Below are positions 62,443 to 62,559 of a DNA stretch of 62,559 bases, one piece after another. The stretch is from an uncultured Rubritalea sp. (GTDB lineage Bacteria; Verrucomicrobiota; Verrucomicrobiia; Verrucomicrobiales; Akkermansiaceae). Positions within the stretch are counted from its first letter, which is position 1. Every line of letters begins with the position of its first letter. The stretch is taken from NCBI GenBank assembly GCA_937923145.1, contig CALAJT010000012.1:1-62559 (forward strand), given 5' to 3'. Below the pieces are notes generated by a model. It made no database searches, had not been told where the DNA came from, and saw only the letters and a list, made by a program, of their open reading frames with translations. Both the position numbers and the translations under genes were made by a program.

Positions 62443-62559
62443 ACTAGTGGAATCAAGATTTTAGGATTTTTTCACCTTCATCAAGGTGTCGCATTTTCGC
62501 TTGATGGGCTTCAAACTAGCTCCTTTTCGAGGGCGTTGATTCCTATCTTAGTCTGATTT
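62443..62559 (-). mobile_element. Possible end of an insertion sequence (partial, window edge)
   Basis: Just upstream of the truncated acyltransferase, the minus strand carries a short C-terminal coding end, NQTKIGINALEKELV then TGA (62558-62511), of the kind seen at the end of transposases. About 65 bp with a CACCTT/AAGGTG inverted repeat (62473-62487) follow before the acyltransferase remnant. The other end and any target duplication lie outside the window. The call rests on the truncation and on this short tail. Confidence 0.35.

Noticed and set aside
1..62559. CRISPR array
   Set aside because: No series of regularly spaced identical repeats was seen on either strand; the hairpin cluster at 9.1-9.4 kb has unrelated stems.

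Overview
The window most likely comes from a Gram-negative bacterium of the PVC group, probably a Verrucomicrobiota (inference). The reasons are an exosortase/EpsI pair inside a large exopolysaccharide locus, many lipoprotein signals, a eukaryote-like UDP-glucose dehydrogenase, and almost no Shine-Dalgarno sequences (most starts follow A/T-rich tracts). There is no 16S gene, so the phylum call stays tentative. Base composition is AT-rich, most visibly in the glycosyltransferase genes on the right.

Left part (1-9.1 kb): a block of families known as rSAM/selenodomain-associated or arsenosugar-associated. It holds a TIGR04282-type transferase, an FAD oxidoreductase, a polyferredoxin-like membrane protein and a small Cys protein on the + strand. 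Facing them on the - strand are a GT-C/TIGR04283 fusion, a processive-type GT2 and a DUF547 lipoprotein. Next to them is the most striking gene of the window: an MsrA whose catalytic cysteine codon is an in-frame TGA (8516-8518), followed at SECIS distance by a perfect 7-bp hairpin with GU in the loop. It reads as a selenocysteine-containing methionine sulfoxide reductase.

Middle part (9.1-35 kb): mixed housekeeping and accessory genes. These are YcxB-like, monothiol-type glutaredoxin, rplS, a double M16 peptidase, MscS channel, Gfo/Idh/MocA oxidoreductase, CIA30, rpsA, Mrp, MarR, tRNA-Val(TAC) and tRNA-Ser(GCT), plus several proteins I do not recognise. A fasciclin-domain gene is cut by a 1530-bp IS66-type element with clear inverted repeats and an 8-bp target duplication. 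Two decayed ORFs lie at 11.2-11.8 kb, and a cluster of six different hairpins lies at 9.14-9.39 kb.

Right part (35.2-61.4 kb): one co-directional exopolysaccharide locus. It opens with a GbsR/MarR-like regulator and a NusG/RfaH-like antiterminator. It then encodes UDP-glucuronate and UDP-xylose synthesis (ugd, UXS), GDP-fucose synthesis (gmd, fcl), a WecG-type transferase, several GT4 transferases, a fucosyltransferase-like protein, a Wzx-type flippase, a Wzy-like polymerase, an MBOAT acyltransferase with an SGNH-like partner, and a polyprenyl-phosphate sugar transferase. A glycerol-phosphate module follows (TagB/F-like, GpsA, TagD), and the locus ends with exosortase, EpsI and an O-antigen-ligase/TPR protein. 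It predicts a Wzx/Wzy-type surface polymer containing fucose and xylose or glucuronate, possibly decorated with acyl and glycerol-phosphate groups, and linked in the genome to exosortase protein sorting. An FkbM methyltransferase inside the locus has lost its middle. At the right edge an acyltransferase-3 gene has lost its N-terminus next to what may be the end of another insertion sequence.
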